This document shows positions 43,287-52,323 of a stretch of 64,000 nt of DNA, in pieces. The position numbers and the translations under genes are program-made. The DNA lies in contig NZ_SAXY01000040.1 of assembly GCF_008016535.1 (NCBI RefSeq), forward strand, positions 22,085-86,084, read 5' to 3'. The stretch's first letter is position 1; each line of letters begins with the position of its first letter. Under the pieces are notes generated by a model. The model searched no databases. It saw only the letters and a program-made list of their open reading frames with translations, and was not told the DNA's origin. This DNA is from Brachyspira pilosicoli. GTDB lineage: Bacteria > Spirochaetota > Brachyspiria > Brachyspirales > Brachyspiraceae.

Positions 43287-43379
43287 GTGGGAAAACAACA
43301 TAGAAAAGTAGTGAAACGCAAAAGAGCTTTAAGAAGAATAAAAAGACAAAAAGATGCTCTTAATGCTAAAGCTAAATAA
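43287..43379 (+). CDS. 30-residue very basic protein, possibly ribosome-associated
   Basis: This reading frame is too short for routine calling, but it has an excellent AAGGAG SD 9 bases before a GTG start and ends 11 bases before a strong terminator hairpin. The product begins MGKQHRKVVKRKRALRRIKR and has no acidic residue but one Asp. Similar short MGK-starting Lys/Arg-rich proteins occur in other bacteria and resemble small ribosomal proteins such as Thx, but I cannot name a family. It is downstream of fba in the same transcript. Confidence 0.75.
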   Translation: MGKQHRKVVKRKRALRRIKRQKDALNAKAK

Positions 43380-43389
43380 ACAAGATTTT

Positions 43390-43427
43390 TTAAGGGTGTA
43401 AGTTTTTTCTTATACCCTTAATTTTTT
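43390..43427 (+). terminator. Terminator of the fba transcript
   Basis: TTAAGGGTGTAAG / CTTATACCCTTAA stem with a T-rich loop, followed by TTTTTT. Confidence 0.93.
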
Positions 43428-43538
43428 GTTAGTAATTTGCTAATAAATCATTAGTAAAACAAATATATTTAATAAATAATTCAATATAATTAAAACATTT
43501 TATTTTTAAACAACATTTAAAATTATTTAGGTAGAAAA

Positions 43539-44444
43539 ATGAAAAAAGTTATTATATCAATATTAGTAATATTTATTGCAATGTCTTGTACTAATCAAAA
43601 CGGCATTGATAAATCCCCTCTTGCAATTCAAACAGACTTTGGAAGAAAGGATAATGCTGCAGCAAGCATGTATGGTGTTGCCCTTACTGTAGATAAAGAT
43701 TTAAAAGTATATGACCTTACACATGAAATACCTGCATATAATATATGGGAGGCTGCTTTAAGACTTGATCAAACTGCTAGGTATTGGCCTGAAGGTACTG
43801 TATTTGTTAGTGTGGTAGACCCAGGTGTTGGTACTGATAGAAAATCTGTTGTTATGAAAACTAAAAATAATTATTATTTTGTTACTCCAGATAATGGTAC
43901 TTTAACTTTTGTTGCAGAATCTTTGGGTATAGAAGAGGTAAGAGAAATTGATGAGGCTAAAAACAGACTTACAAACTCAGCTGAATCATACACATTCCAT
44001 GGAAGAGATGTTTATGTTTATACTGGTGCTAAACTTGCTTCTAAACAAATGACATTTAGAGAAGTTGGTAAGTCTTTAGGAACTAATATAACAAAAATAG
44101 AATATCAAAAGCCTAAATATGAGAATGGAGTTTTTTATGCTAATATACCTGTACTTGATATTCAATATGGCAATGTGTGGTCATCACTCCCTCGTAAATT
44201 AATGCTTGATAATGGAGTTAATATAGGAGATACTCTTAATGTGAAAATATATAATTATAGTGAACTTATATGGACCGGCGATGTTAAACTTGTAAATACT
44301 TTTGGTGATGTGCCTGAAAATGAAAATATGGCTTATTTTAATTCTGAGCTTAATTTTTCTATAGCTGTTAATATGGGTAATTTCTCTGAAAGATATAAAG
44401 TATATAGCGGACCAAATTGGAGTATGGAAATTACAAAAAAATAA
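43539..44444 (+). CDS. Lipidated SAM hydrolase-family protein (DUF62 / SAM hydroxide adenosyltransferase)
   Basis: The 301-residue protein has a lipoprotein signal peptide (MKKVIISILVIFIAMSC, Cys17 as lipidation site) in front of a full DUF62 domain. Family motifs are present: AIQTDFGRKDNAAASMYG, YDLTHEIPAYN, VVDPGVGTDRKSVV, TPDNGTLTFV and YTFHGRDVYVYTGA. The D-R-H residues implicated in SAM hydrolysis are all kept (D and R in VDPGVGTDR, H in FHGRD). Known members hydrolyse S-adenosylmethionine to adenosine and methionine, or use halide. Export of such an enzyme is unusual. It stands before the uracil-DNA glycosylase gene. Confidence 0.88.
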   Translation: MKKVIISILVIFIAMSCTNQNGIDKSPLAIQTDFGRKDNAAASMYGVALTVDKDLKVYDLTHEIPAYNIWEAALRLDQTARYWPEGTVFVSVVDPGVGTDRKSVVMKTKNNYYFVTPDNGTLTFVAESLGIEEVREIDEAKNRLTNSAESYTFHGRDVYVYTGAKLASKQMTFREVGKSLGTNITKIEYQKPKYENGVFYANIPVLDIQYGNVWSSLPRKLMLDNGVNIGDTLNVKIYNYSELIWTGDVKLVNTFGDVPENENMAYFNSELNFSIAVNMGNFSERYKVYSGPNWSMEITKK

Positions 44445-44585
44445 TAAGTTATATAAATGATGACAAAAATAGAACAATATCTCTTAAATACAAACAAAAT
44501 AAAATTTTTTGATACTATTCACTATGATAAAAATAAAAAGATAATAATAAAAAATAAGCATCTCAAAAAAAATAATGGAGCACAA

Positions 44586-45170
44586 ATGGAAGCAAAAAAT
44601 ACAGAAATACAAAATGAAGAGTTAAAGAAATTATATCAAACTATAACTAAATGTATGAAATGCGGAGCTTTATGCAACAGTCGCAAAAATGTGGTATTTG
44701 GAAGGGGAGATGAAAAACCTGATATAGTATTTGTAGGAGAAGCTCCGGGTGCTGATGAGGATAGATTAGGTTTTCCATTTGTAGGCAGGGCTGGTAAATT
44801 ATTAGACAAGTGGATTGAGAAGCTAAACATTTCTAATTATTATATTATGAATGCTTTAAAATGCCGTCCGCCTGAAAACAGAGATCCGCTTTTAGAAGAA
44901 AAAGATAATTGCAGAGAGTTCTTTACAAAGCAGCTTGAAATATTAAATCCAAAAATTATATGTGCATTGGGAAGACATGGCTTTTCTAACCTCGTAGATT
45001 TTGATTTAAAAACGCCTTTCGGAAAGGTAAGAAACAATATTCATTATTATAACAACATACCTGTAATTGCAACATATCACCCTGCATATATATTGAGAAA
45101 TCAAAAAGAAGAGATAAAAGTAATAGAAGATTTGGAGTTTATGATAAGGGAATTAGGAAAATTAAAATAA
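44586..45170 (+). CDS. Family 4 (Fe-S) uracil-DNA glycosylase
   Basis: The 195-residue enzyme removes uracil from DNA. Motifs: VFVGEAPGADEDRLGFPFVG (substrate loop), IMNALKCRPPENRDP, and TYHPAYILRN (HP loop). Four cysteines for the [4Fe-4S] cluster are at C23, C26, C93 and C109. I chose the ATG at 44586 because TGGAG lies 8 bases upstream and the protein then matches family length; an upstream in-frame start at 44457 would add 43 basic residues and has no SD. Confidence 0.9.
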   Translation: MEAKNTEIQNEELKKLYQTITKCMKCGALCNSRKNVVFGRGDEKPDIVFVGEAPGADEDRLGFPFVGRAGKLLDKWIEKLNISNYYIMNALKCRPPENRDPLLEEKDNCREFFTKQLEILNPKIICALGRHGFSNLVDFDLKTPFGKVRNNIHYYNNIPVIATYHPAYILRNQKEEIKVIEDLEFMIRELGKLK

Positions 45171-45225
45171 TTATATTTTATGTATAGTGAAAATTTTTAA
45201 CTTTATCAATTTTGGTTTTTATATT

Positions 45226-45470
45226 TTTTGGACTAGTCACCCTGCTAAGCGTGCCAATAGGGTACATCTCTACTTCTTTTGCGACCAAAAGGAGTCCTTC
45301 AGGATGACCGAAGTAAGTGCCTGCGGCGTGGCCAAAAGAAGCAAAAAGAATGCATTTTTTATCCTAAAATAAAAGTATTATTTCATACTTAATACATATT
45401 CCAAAATATAAAGCTAAAATATTTGTACTTTTTGCAACTTTTTGCTACGGGAAAAAGTTGAATAAAATAA
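45226..45470. repeat. Dispersed intergenic repeat, copy 5
   Basis: The 45171-45526 gap has no gene. It carries GGACTAGTCACC, ACTTCTTTTGCGACC, AAGGAGTCCTTCAGGATGAC (close to copy 4), GTGGCCAAAAGAAGC, and CGGGAAAAAGTTGAATA near its end (also at the end of copy 4). Here it lies between two co-directional genes. Confidence 0.75.
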
Positions 45471-45526
45471 ACTTATATGACAAAATATACTTGTTTTGAC
45501 ATAAACTTTTTTATTAGGAAACAAAT

Positions 45527-46363
45527 TTGAAAAGAATAATATTGTTATTTTGTTTAAGTGCTTGTTTATACGCTCAAGAATTTGATTATCTACTGCCTGA
45601 TGATTTTGATGCAAACGAATATAAAGAGTATTACACAAACGATAAAGAAGAGCATATAGAAAACAAAAAAACAAACACCCCCACAAAACCAACTATATTT
45701 GACTATATAAACACTTCATACAAGATAAGAGATACAATAATGAATCTTCAAAACTATCTCGATAAAGGCGGAGATATTAATGCCACAAACACAAACGGAA
45801 ACACTATTTTAATGGAAGCTTCTTCAATAGGATATTATGATTTAGTTGACTATATAATAGATAAAAAAGCAGAAATAAACTTTACAAACTCAAATGGTGA
45901 AAACGCTTTAATATTGTCTGCAGATTATCCATATATATTAAATCTTCTTATAGAAAATAATGCAGATGTAAATGCTATAGACAATAAAGGAAAAACAGCA
46001 CTACTTACTGCTGCCGAAAAAGGCAATATTATGTCTGTACAATTACTCATAAAAGAAAAAAGCAATATTAATCAAAAAGATATTTTAGGCAAAAACATAT
46101 TGATGTATGCTGTTGAAAGTGAAAATTTAGACTTGGTAAAATATTTAGTAGAAAAAGTAAAAGTGGATATTAATGAAAAAGATGATTGGGGACAGAATGC
46201 CATATTTTATGTTACAAAAATAGAAATGGCTAGATATTTAATTTATAATGATATAGATTATAAAAGCAGAAATTCAATAGGGCTAAAACCTCATGAAGTT
46301 TTAAAATATAATAATAAAATAAATGTATCTAACTATTTACAAAAATTATATAATGATGAATAA
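45527..46363 (+). CDS. Secreted ankyrin-repeat protein
   Basis: It starts at TTG with AGGAA upstream. The 278-residue product has a signal peptide (KRIILLFCLSACLYAQ; the Cys in SAC is an alternative but weak lipobox), an acidic spacer, then about five ankyrin repeats: DINATNTNGNTILMEASSIG, EINFTNSNGENALILSA, DVNAIDNKGKTALLTAAEKG, NINQKDILGKNILMYAVESE, DINEKDDWGQNAIFYV. It is probably periplasmic and mediates protein contacts. The LPP20-like gene follows 63 bases later. Confidence 0.85.
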   Translation: MKRIILLFCLSACLYAQEFDYLLPDDFDANEYKEYYTNDKEEHIENKKTNTPTKPTIFDYINTSYKIRDTIMNLQNYLDKGGDINATNTNGNTILMEASSIGYYDLVDYIIDKKAEINFTNSNGENALILSADYPYILNLLIENNADVNAIDNKGKTALLTAAEKGNIMSVQLLIKEKSNINQKDILGKNILMYAVESENLDLVKYLVEKVKVDINEKDDWGQNAIFYVTKIEMARYLIYNDIDYKSRNSIGLKPHEVLKYNNKINVSNYLQKLYNDE

Positions 46364-46426
46364 TAAAAATGTCTTTAAGTATTTTTTATATAAACCGAAA
46401 ATATTTGCAGTATATTGGAGAGTATA

Positions 46427-47266
46427 ATGAATATCAAAGTTATCTTATTATTTATAAGTATAAACATACTTCTATTTGCACAGTCTACTTCCAATGTTGG
46501 AGATAATAATATATTAATAAATACTGGTATAGGAAGAGTGGATTATACAACATATACAATATATGCTGATGCTACTGCGGATATTCTTACAGATAAAGTT
46601 TTACACCCAGAATCTTTATTAATACTTCAAGAACAGGCAGAAGAAGAAACTTTTAGAACCCTTTATCAAACTTTGGGTAATATTATAGTTAATGGCGATT
46701 ATACAGTTTATAACATAATAGAAGAAAATTACAAATTAAGAGAAGATGTTATGGACTTTGTAAATAATGCAAGACTTTTAGGCGTATCATACCCTAGCAG
46801 AACAAGTGTAAAAGTATTAATGGCTTTAGATATTATCACTAATCAATTAATGTCAAACTTTATACAAAATATGAATACCTATAAACCTATACCAATAGTA
46901 ACATATATTGATGCTGGTACTGATTATGATGGGCTTGTAATAGATGCAAGAGGAATAGGTTTTAAGCCTTCTTTATTTCCTACAATATACAATGAAAATG
47001 GCGATGCTATTTATGATATTGCTTATATAAACAAACAAATTGCATCTACTAATGGATATATAAAATATTCTACAAATTCATTTTTAACTAATCAAATATC
47101 TACAAATATTACAGGCAGAAAACCATATAATATAGCAGCTTGGAGCACTAGAGGAAGATTTTCTAGTGATTTGGTGATAGGAAATGAAGATGCAAGTATT
47201 ATATTAAGTGCACCAAAATTAAAAGAGGCTATTAGAAATTGTAAAGTTACAGTTATAATAGACTAA
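46427..47266 (+). CDS. Secreted LPP20/FlgP-like protein
   Basis: The ATG at 46427 has GGAGAG at SD distance. The 279-residue product has a signal peptide (MNIKVILLFISINILLFAQ). The mature part resembles LPP20-type envelope proteins: YTTYTIYADATADIL early on and DYDGLVIDARGIGFKPSLFP, a motif I associate with that superfamily. No lipobox is seen. It is followed after 18 bases by a DUF4132-like gene and preceded by the ankyrin gene, so the three are probably one unit. Confidence 0.7.
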   Translation: MNIKVILLFISINILLFAQSTSNVGDNNILINTGIGRVDYTTYTIYADATADILTDKVLHPESLLILQEQAEEETFRTLYQTLGNIIVNGDYTVYNIIEENYKLREDVMDFVNNARLLGVSYPSRTSVKVLMALDIITNQLMSNFIQNMNTYKPIPIVTYIDAGTDYDGLVIDARGIGFKPSLFPTIYNENGDAIYDIAYINKQIASTNGYIKYSTNSFLTNQISTNITGRKPYNIAAWSTRGRFSSDLVIGNEDASIILSAPKLKEAIRNCKVTVIID

Positions 47267-47284
47267 AATAAGTTGTTTAATATT

Positions 47285-50200
47285 ATGGAAAAAATAGAAT
47301 ATTATATTGATTATATATTTAAAGAAAATCAAGAAGATATTAAACAATATGTATTAAAACAAACAGATACTATAAACTTTAAAATAAATAAAAATAATAT
47401 ATCAAATGATAAAAATATATACTCTAAAATAGTAGAAAAATATTTTCAAAAAGATGATGATAATGATTATATAATAAGGCTATTTAAAATTATTTCATTA
47501 TATGATATAGACAATATTTATATATTTGAGTCTTTTATTATTAATATTATATCAGGACTAAAAATAAAAGATGCTATATTAAAAACAATAAATTATAAAA
47601 AAATAATAAATTATAATAAAGGTAATATTTCAGAAGAAGAGATATTAAAAAAGAAATTCTATATTTTTATATATTTTGATAATGCATACAAATATTTTCC
47701 AAACTATATAAATAATTATATTGAAAATACATATAAACTAACATTTGAAGAAGCATATAAAGAATATGATGATAATATAATAATACCATTAATGGCTTTA
47801 GTTATTGGATATTATTTTAATAATGAGAATGAAAAATATATAGATAAAATTTTAGAATATTTAGATAATATAAATACAATAGACTCTATGCTTGCTGTTA
47901 GTATTATAATAGATAAAAATAAAAAAATAGAAAATAAATTTTTAGAGTTGTTAAAACAATTAGAGAAAAATAATAAAAACCTTATATCAGATTTTATTTA
48001 TATATCAAGACTTCCAATGGAAAATAAATACTTTTTTGATTTTAATAATTATGATGATTATATAAACTATTTAATAGATTTAAATGCAGATAATTATATA
48101 ATTTTTTTAATTAAATATCTAAATAACAATATACACTTAAACTATAGTAAAATACATTCAGAACTTATAGAAATAAAAAAATATGATGAAGAAACTTTTA
48201 CTAAAATATATGAAGCATTAAAACTTTCGTACAATAATAAATATGCAATAGAATTAATGTCAATATTTAATTTAATAACAAATAGCGATATTAATAACAT
48301 AAATTATTTTTTAAAATCTTTAGAAAAAGAATTAGAAGAGTTTTTTAATATTAAGCATATAAAATACAACACTATATATGATTTGATTCATGCTCTAAAA
48401 ATATATAAAGATGATTTAACTATTAAGTTTAATGAACGCATAATATTTTTATTAAATGTTTTTAATTGGTTTTATGAGAGTGATGATAATGCTAAAAAAA
48501 TTGTGAACGCTATATTAGAATCTTTTCCATACAATTTAATGATTCCTGTAATTGTAAAAAAAAATATAAACTTATTTAATAAAAATATAGATGACATAAT
48601 AAAAGAATATTATATAAACATAAAAGATTTACTAATAGCCTATTTTAATAGCTACCCTATATACATATTTAAATCTCAATACATTACAGAATTATTGAAT
48701 AAATATGCTTATAATATTAAAGAAGCATTTGAAGATATAGACTTTTTAAATACTGTATCAAATAAAAGTTATGCATTAATTGATTTTTTGGAATTAGTTT
48801 ATAGTAAAAATAATTTTGATGATTACAGCATTGTTTATAATATTTTAAATACAGATGATGAAGAGTTAAAAAAATATTCTCTAAACATCATTTTAGAAAA
48901 TGAAGAGTTAAACAGAAAATATGTAGAGGATAATTTAGATAATTGCAAAGAGTTTAAAGATATATTAAAAAAATGGAATTACAGTAAAGAAGATTTTTGT
49001 TTTAACAGTATTGAAGAGATTTATGATTATGTTGATTATTATTATACAGACAATGAGTTGCTAGACTTTTTGGACAATAATAGCTATTATAATATTCTCT
49101 CTAATGAAAATACAAATATAGATATTAAAGTATTAAAATACATATTAAATGAATTTTTAAAAATAGATAAGCCTAAAAAAATAAAAGATGTAGAGAAAAT
49201 ATTAGAGTTTGTAGAGAGAAAATCTTTTATAGATGCAGCTGAAAAGGCAGCAGAATATTTTATAAATAATAACCTAATAGAAGACAACATAAAAATAATA
49301 ACTCCGTATGCAATATATGCTGATGAAAGCCATATAGAAAAACTTCATCAATTATTAATAGATTGGAATAATAGTTTTAAAACATCATTAATACTATATA
49401 CAATGCAATCAATAGCTATAAATGGTAAAACTTCAGCATTAAAAATGATTAATAAATTCGCTCTAAACAGCAATAACAAAGAAATAAAAAATAATATAAA
49501 AGACATTCTTGTTTATGCATCAGAAATATTAAATACAAATATAGATAACATCTTTGAAAGATTATTCCCCAACTTTGGATTTGATGCAGAAGGCAAAAAA
49601 ATAATAAATTACGGTAATAGAAGTTTCCAATTACAATTATTAAGCGATTCATATTTAGAAATATTCGATATTCAAAACTCTTCAATAATTAAAGAACTGC
49701 CAGAAACAGATGGAGATAAAGAGTTAGAAAAAGTAAAAGAAGATTTTTTACACACTCAAAAAACATTAAAAGAAATAATTAATTATGAGAAAATAAAATT
49801 AACAAGAGCCTTAATAAACGGAAGAAAATGGGATTATAAAACTTTCTTTGAAGTATTTATTAATAATCCAATAATGCATTATTTTACACTTTCTTTTGTT
49901 TGGGGAGTTTATGATGAAAATGATGTTTTGATAGATTCTTTTAGATATATGGAAGATGGGGCATTTGTAACAATAGATGATGAATTATATGAGCTTCCAA
50001 ACAATTGCTATATTGGAATATACAATATAATTGATGATGACATAGAAAAATTTTATAAGTGGAAAGAACAATTTGAACTTTATGATATAGAACAGCCAAT
50101 TAATCAGTTTATGAATGAGCTTATAACATTAAAAGAAGAGAATGTAAAATATGATTCTATTATAATGTTTGAAGGAATAAAAATTGACACTTCATATATA

Positions 50201-50458
50201 AATCAACTATGCAGAGAGCTTGATATAAGAGACACTTATTTTAATGACAATGCTTCATATATGATATTTGATGATATATTAAAAACAGTATGTAAGATTA
50301 ATGCTTATGCTTATGGAGAAGAAATAGTTTTAGGCTCTATAGAGTTTTATGAGCTTGAGAAGAATGAGAGACTAGGCAAAAAGATAAATCCATTTGAAAT
50401 TAGTCAAAAGTTTGTTAGTTCTATACTTTATTATTTATCGTTGGGGTTATACGAATAA
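47285..50458 (+). CDS. Large DUF4132-like protein
   Basis: The product has 1,057 residues from the ATG at 47285 (a TTG four codons earlier is possible; neither has a clear SD). It is soluble, Asn/Lys/Ile-rich and mostly helical, like HEAT/ARM-type repeats. The C-terminal region has DUF4132 features: TRALINGRKWDYKTFFEVFI, ALSFVWG-like YFTLSFVWGVYDENDVL, FRYMEDGAFVTIDDELY and EQFELYDIEQPINQF. DUF4132 proteins are often next to MoxR-like AAA+ and VWA genes or carry WGR domains; neither is found here. Function is unknown. Confidence 0.75.
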   Translation: MEKIEYYIDYIFKENQEDIKQYVLKQTDTINFKINKNNISNDKNIYSKIVEKYFQKDDDNDYIIRLFKIISLYDIDNIYIFESFIINIISGLKIKDAILKTINYKKIINYNKGNISEEEILKKKFYIFIYFDNAYKYFPNYINNYIENTYKLTFEEAYKEYDDNIIIPLMALVIGYYFNNENEKYIDKILEYLDNINTIDSMLAVSIIIDKNKKIENKFLELLKQLEKNNKNLISDFIYISRLPMENKYFFDFNNYDDYINYLIDLNADNYIIFLIKYLNNNIHLNYSKIHSELIEIKKYDEETFTKIYEALKLSYNNKYAIELMSIFNLITNSDINNINYFLKSLEKELEEFFNIKHIKYNTIYDLIHALKIYKDDLTIKFNERIIFLLNVFNWFYESDDNAKKIVNAILESFPYNLMIPVIVKKNINLFNKNIDDIIKEYYINIKDLLIAYFNSYPIYIFKSQYITELLNKYAYNIKEAFEDIDFLNTVSNKSYALIDFLELVYSKNNFDDYSIVYNILNTDDEELKKYSLNIILENEELNRKYVEDNLDNCKEFKDILKKWNYSKEDFCFNSIEEIYDYVDYYYTDNELLDFLDNNSYYNILSNENTNIDIKVLKYILNEFLKIDKPKKIKDVEKILEFVERKSFIDAAEKAAEYFINNNLIEDNIKIITPYAIYADESHIEKLHQLLIDWNNSFKTSLILYTMQSIAINGKTSALKMINKFALNSNNKEIKNNIKDILVYASEILNTNIDNIFERLFPNFGFDAEGKKIINYGNRSFQLQLLSDSYLEIFDIQNSSIIKELPETDGDKELEKVKEDFLHTQKTLKEIINYEKIKLTRALINGRKWDYKTFFEVFINNPIMHYFTLSFVWGVYDENDVLIDSFRYMEDGAFVTIDDELYELPNNCYIGIYNIIDDDIEKFYKWKEQFELYDIEQPINQFMNELITLKEENVKYDSIIMFEGIKIDTSYINQLCRELDIRDTYFNDNASYMIFDDILKTVCKINAYAYGEEIVLGSIEFYELEKNERLGKKINPFEISQKFVSSILYYLSLGLYE

Positions 50459-50489
50459 AAGATTTTCAGTATATATCTAAAAAATTATA

Positions 50490-50735
50490 AGTTTTTGTTT
50501 TATTATTTGCAGGGCTTTGCCCCGCACCCCACTTCTTTTGCGACTGTAGGAAGTGCCTTCGGTATTGCCACAAAGAAGCAAAAAGGCTGCATTTAATAAA
50601 GTCTAGCTTTTTATGTATAACAAAATATAAATATTATTTTAGATTGTATATTACAAAGATATAAAACTAAAACCTCGCACTTTTTGGTTCTTTGACGAAG
50701 TCCGCACCGTGTAGCTGCGGGAAAAAGAACAATAA
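50490..50735. repeat. Dispersed intergenic repeat, copy 6
   Basis: Between convergent genes, without coding content. It has GCAGGGCTTTGCCCCGCACC, ACTTCTTTTGCGACTG, GGAAGTGCCTTCGGTATTGC, TTTTTGGTTCTTTGACGAAG and GCTGCGGGAAAAAGAAC (inverse of the hairpin block of copies 1 and 7). Confidence 0.8.
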
Positions 50736-50756
50736 AAACTCGATAAAATTAAAAAT

Positions 50757-52211
50757 TTATTTAATAAAAAAAGATAGCACTACTATAAGCACTTCTTTTA
50801 TAATCTTAACAATATTAAAAATCTTTATTTCAATACCAAATCTATTTAAATATTCATAAACAAATATAGCAAGTATTATAAGCGGTATAATATAGCTGCT
50901 GTAAAGTCTTAAATATGCAGGGAATTTAATTCCTTCGCCAGTATTAACTTCTTTAATAAAATTATCAAAACCCCAGCCAAACTTTCTCGTACAGAAGAAT
51001 AAAGTAACCAAAGCACCAAGAGGAAGTATATTGTTGCTTACTATGAAGTCTAATAAATCAAGTATTACAGTACCCTCGCCAAAAGGATTAATATGCGATA
51101 AAACGTTAAAACCTAAAGCAGTAGGCAAGCTTCCAAAGAACACCAATAAAAATAGTATTACAGAAACTTTTTTTCTTGACAATCCAAATTTATCCATAGC
51201 AAAAGAATATATATTTTCAAATACAGCAATAATAGTAGTAAGAGCCGCCATAGCAAGGAATAAGAAGAATAAAGAACCCCATAATCTTCCCAAAGGCATA
51301 GAATTAAATACATTAGGCAAAGTAACAAAAGTTAAGCCAGCTCCCTTACCAGGATTAACATTAAAAGCAAAACTAGCAGGAAATATTAAAAGACCAGCAA
51401 GCAAAGCTACTAATGTATCTAATGCTACAACTATAAGAGCTTCCCCTGTTAATCTTTGTTTTTTATCTATATAGCTTCCAAATATAGCCATTCCGCCCTG
51501 ACCAACACTAAGAGAGAAGAAAGCCTGTCCAATAGCAGCATAAAATATACCAATAAAACCAGAAAATCCACCGCCGAATAATTTATTGAAATCAGGAATT
51601 AAATAGAATTTTAAACCCTCAACAGCACCGTCTAAAGTTACAGCTCTTATTATTAACACTATAAGCAAAGCAAATAAAGATATCATCATAAACTTACTTG
51701 CTCTCTCAACTCCATTTTGAAGACCAAAAGAACATATTAAAATACCTATTAATACACTAACTCCCATCCAAAAAATTAAAGTAGAAGGGCTTGCTAGTAC
51801 GCCATTAAAGAAAGTTCCAATCTGATCGGCATTCAATGAAGTAAATTTACCAGTTAAAGTAAAATAGAAATAAGCTAAACACCAACCGCATATAGTAGTA
51901 TAAAATAACATAAGAAGTACATTACCAATAATCTGAACATAGCCTATTTTGTGCCAATGCTGACCTTTTTTCTCTAATTTTAGAAAAGAGTTAGATATAT
52001 CATGTCCGCCGGCTCTTCCTACAGCAAACTCCATAATCATAGGTATAGTACAAAAGGCCACTATAGATATAATATAAAGTACAACAAAAGCACCTCCGCC
52101 GTACTGACCTGTAATATAAGGAAATCTCCAAACATTACCCATACCTACAGCACAGCCTGCTGAAACAAGTATAAACCCTAATCTGCTGCCAAGTTTTTCT
52201 CTCTCTTTCAT
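50757..52211 (-). CDS. Neurotransmitter:sodium symporter family transporter (LeuT-like)
   Basis: The 484-residue integral membrane protein has about 12 hydrophobic segments. The N-terminal helix 1 signature GSRLGFILVSAGCAVGMGNV with WRFPYITGQYGGGAF marks the family. Others are the unwound-helix region FFSLSVGQGGMAIFGSY and a LSHINPFGEGTVILDLLDF stretch. It should import an amino acid with Na+; the substrate cannot be told from sequence. It is a single gene facing repeat copy 6. Confidence 0.93.
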   Translation of the reverse strand: MKEREKLGSRLGFILVSAGCAVGMGNVWRFPYITGQYGGGAFVVLYIISIVAFCTIPMIMEFAVGRAGGHDISNSFLKLEKKGQHWHKIGYVQIIGNVLLMLFYTTICGWCLAYFYFTLTGKFTSLNADQIGTFFNGVLASPSTLIFWMGVSVLIGILICSFGLQNGVERASKFMMISLFALLIVLIIRAVTLDGAVEGLKFYLIPDFNKLFGGGFSGFIGIFYAAIGQAFFSLSVGQGGMAIFGSYIDKKQRLTGEALIVVALDTLVALLAGLLIFPASFAFNVNPGKGAGLTFVTLPNVFNSMPLGRLWGSLFFLFLAMAALTTIIAVFENIYSFAMDKFGLSRKKVSVILFLLVFFGSLPTALGFNVLSHINPFGEGTVILDLLDFIVSNNILPLGALVTLFFCTRKFGWGFDNFIKEVNTGEGIKFPAYLRLYSSYIIPLIILAIFVYEYLNRFGIEIKIFNIVKIIKEVLIVVLSFFIK

Positions 52212-52307
52212 AAATAATACTCCAATAAAAACATTAAAAAATGTTATGTTTCTATATATAATAATTTAGTATAATATTATATAAAAAAAATAAAATCAAT
52301 ACTTAAT

Positions 52308-52323
52308 ACTTTTAATATACATT
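52308..52323. repeat. Left target-site duplication of the IS
   Basis: ACTTTTAATATACATT, 16 bases, repeated exactly at 53376-53391 on the other side of the element. Confidence 0.85.

Noticed and set aside
44457..44585. Upstream start for the uracil-DNA glycosylase (43 extra residues)
   Set aside because: No SD, basic low-complexity extension, while the ATG at 44586 has TGGAG and gives family length.
45187..45372. 61-codon plus-strand frame after the uracil-DNA glycosylase gene
   Set aside because: Runs through repeat copy 5 and is not kept open in the other copies.
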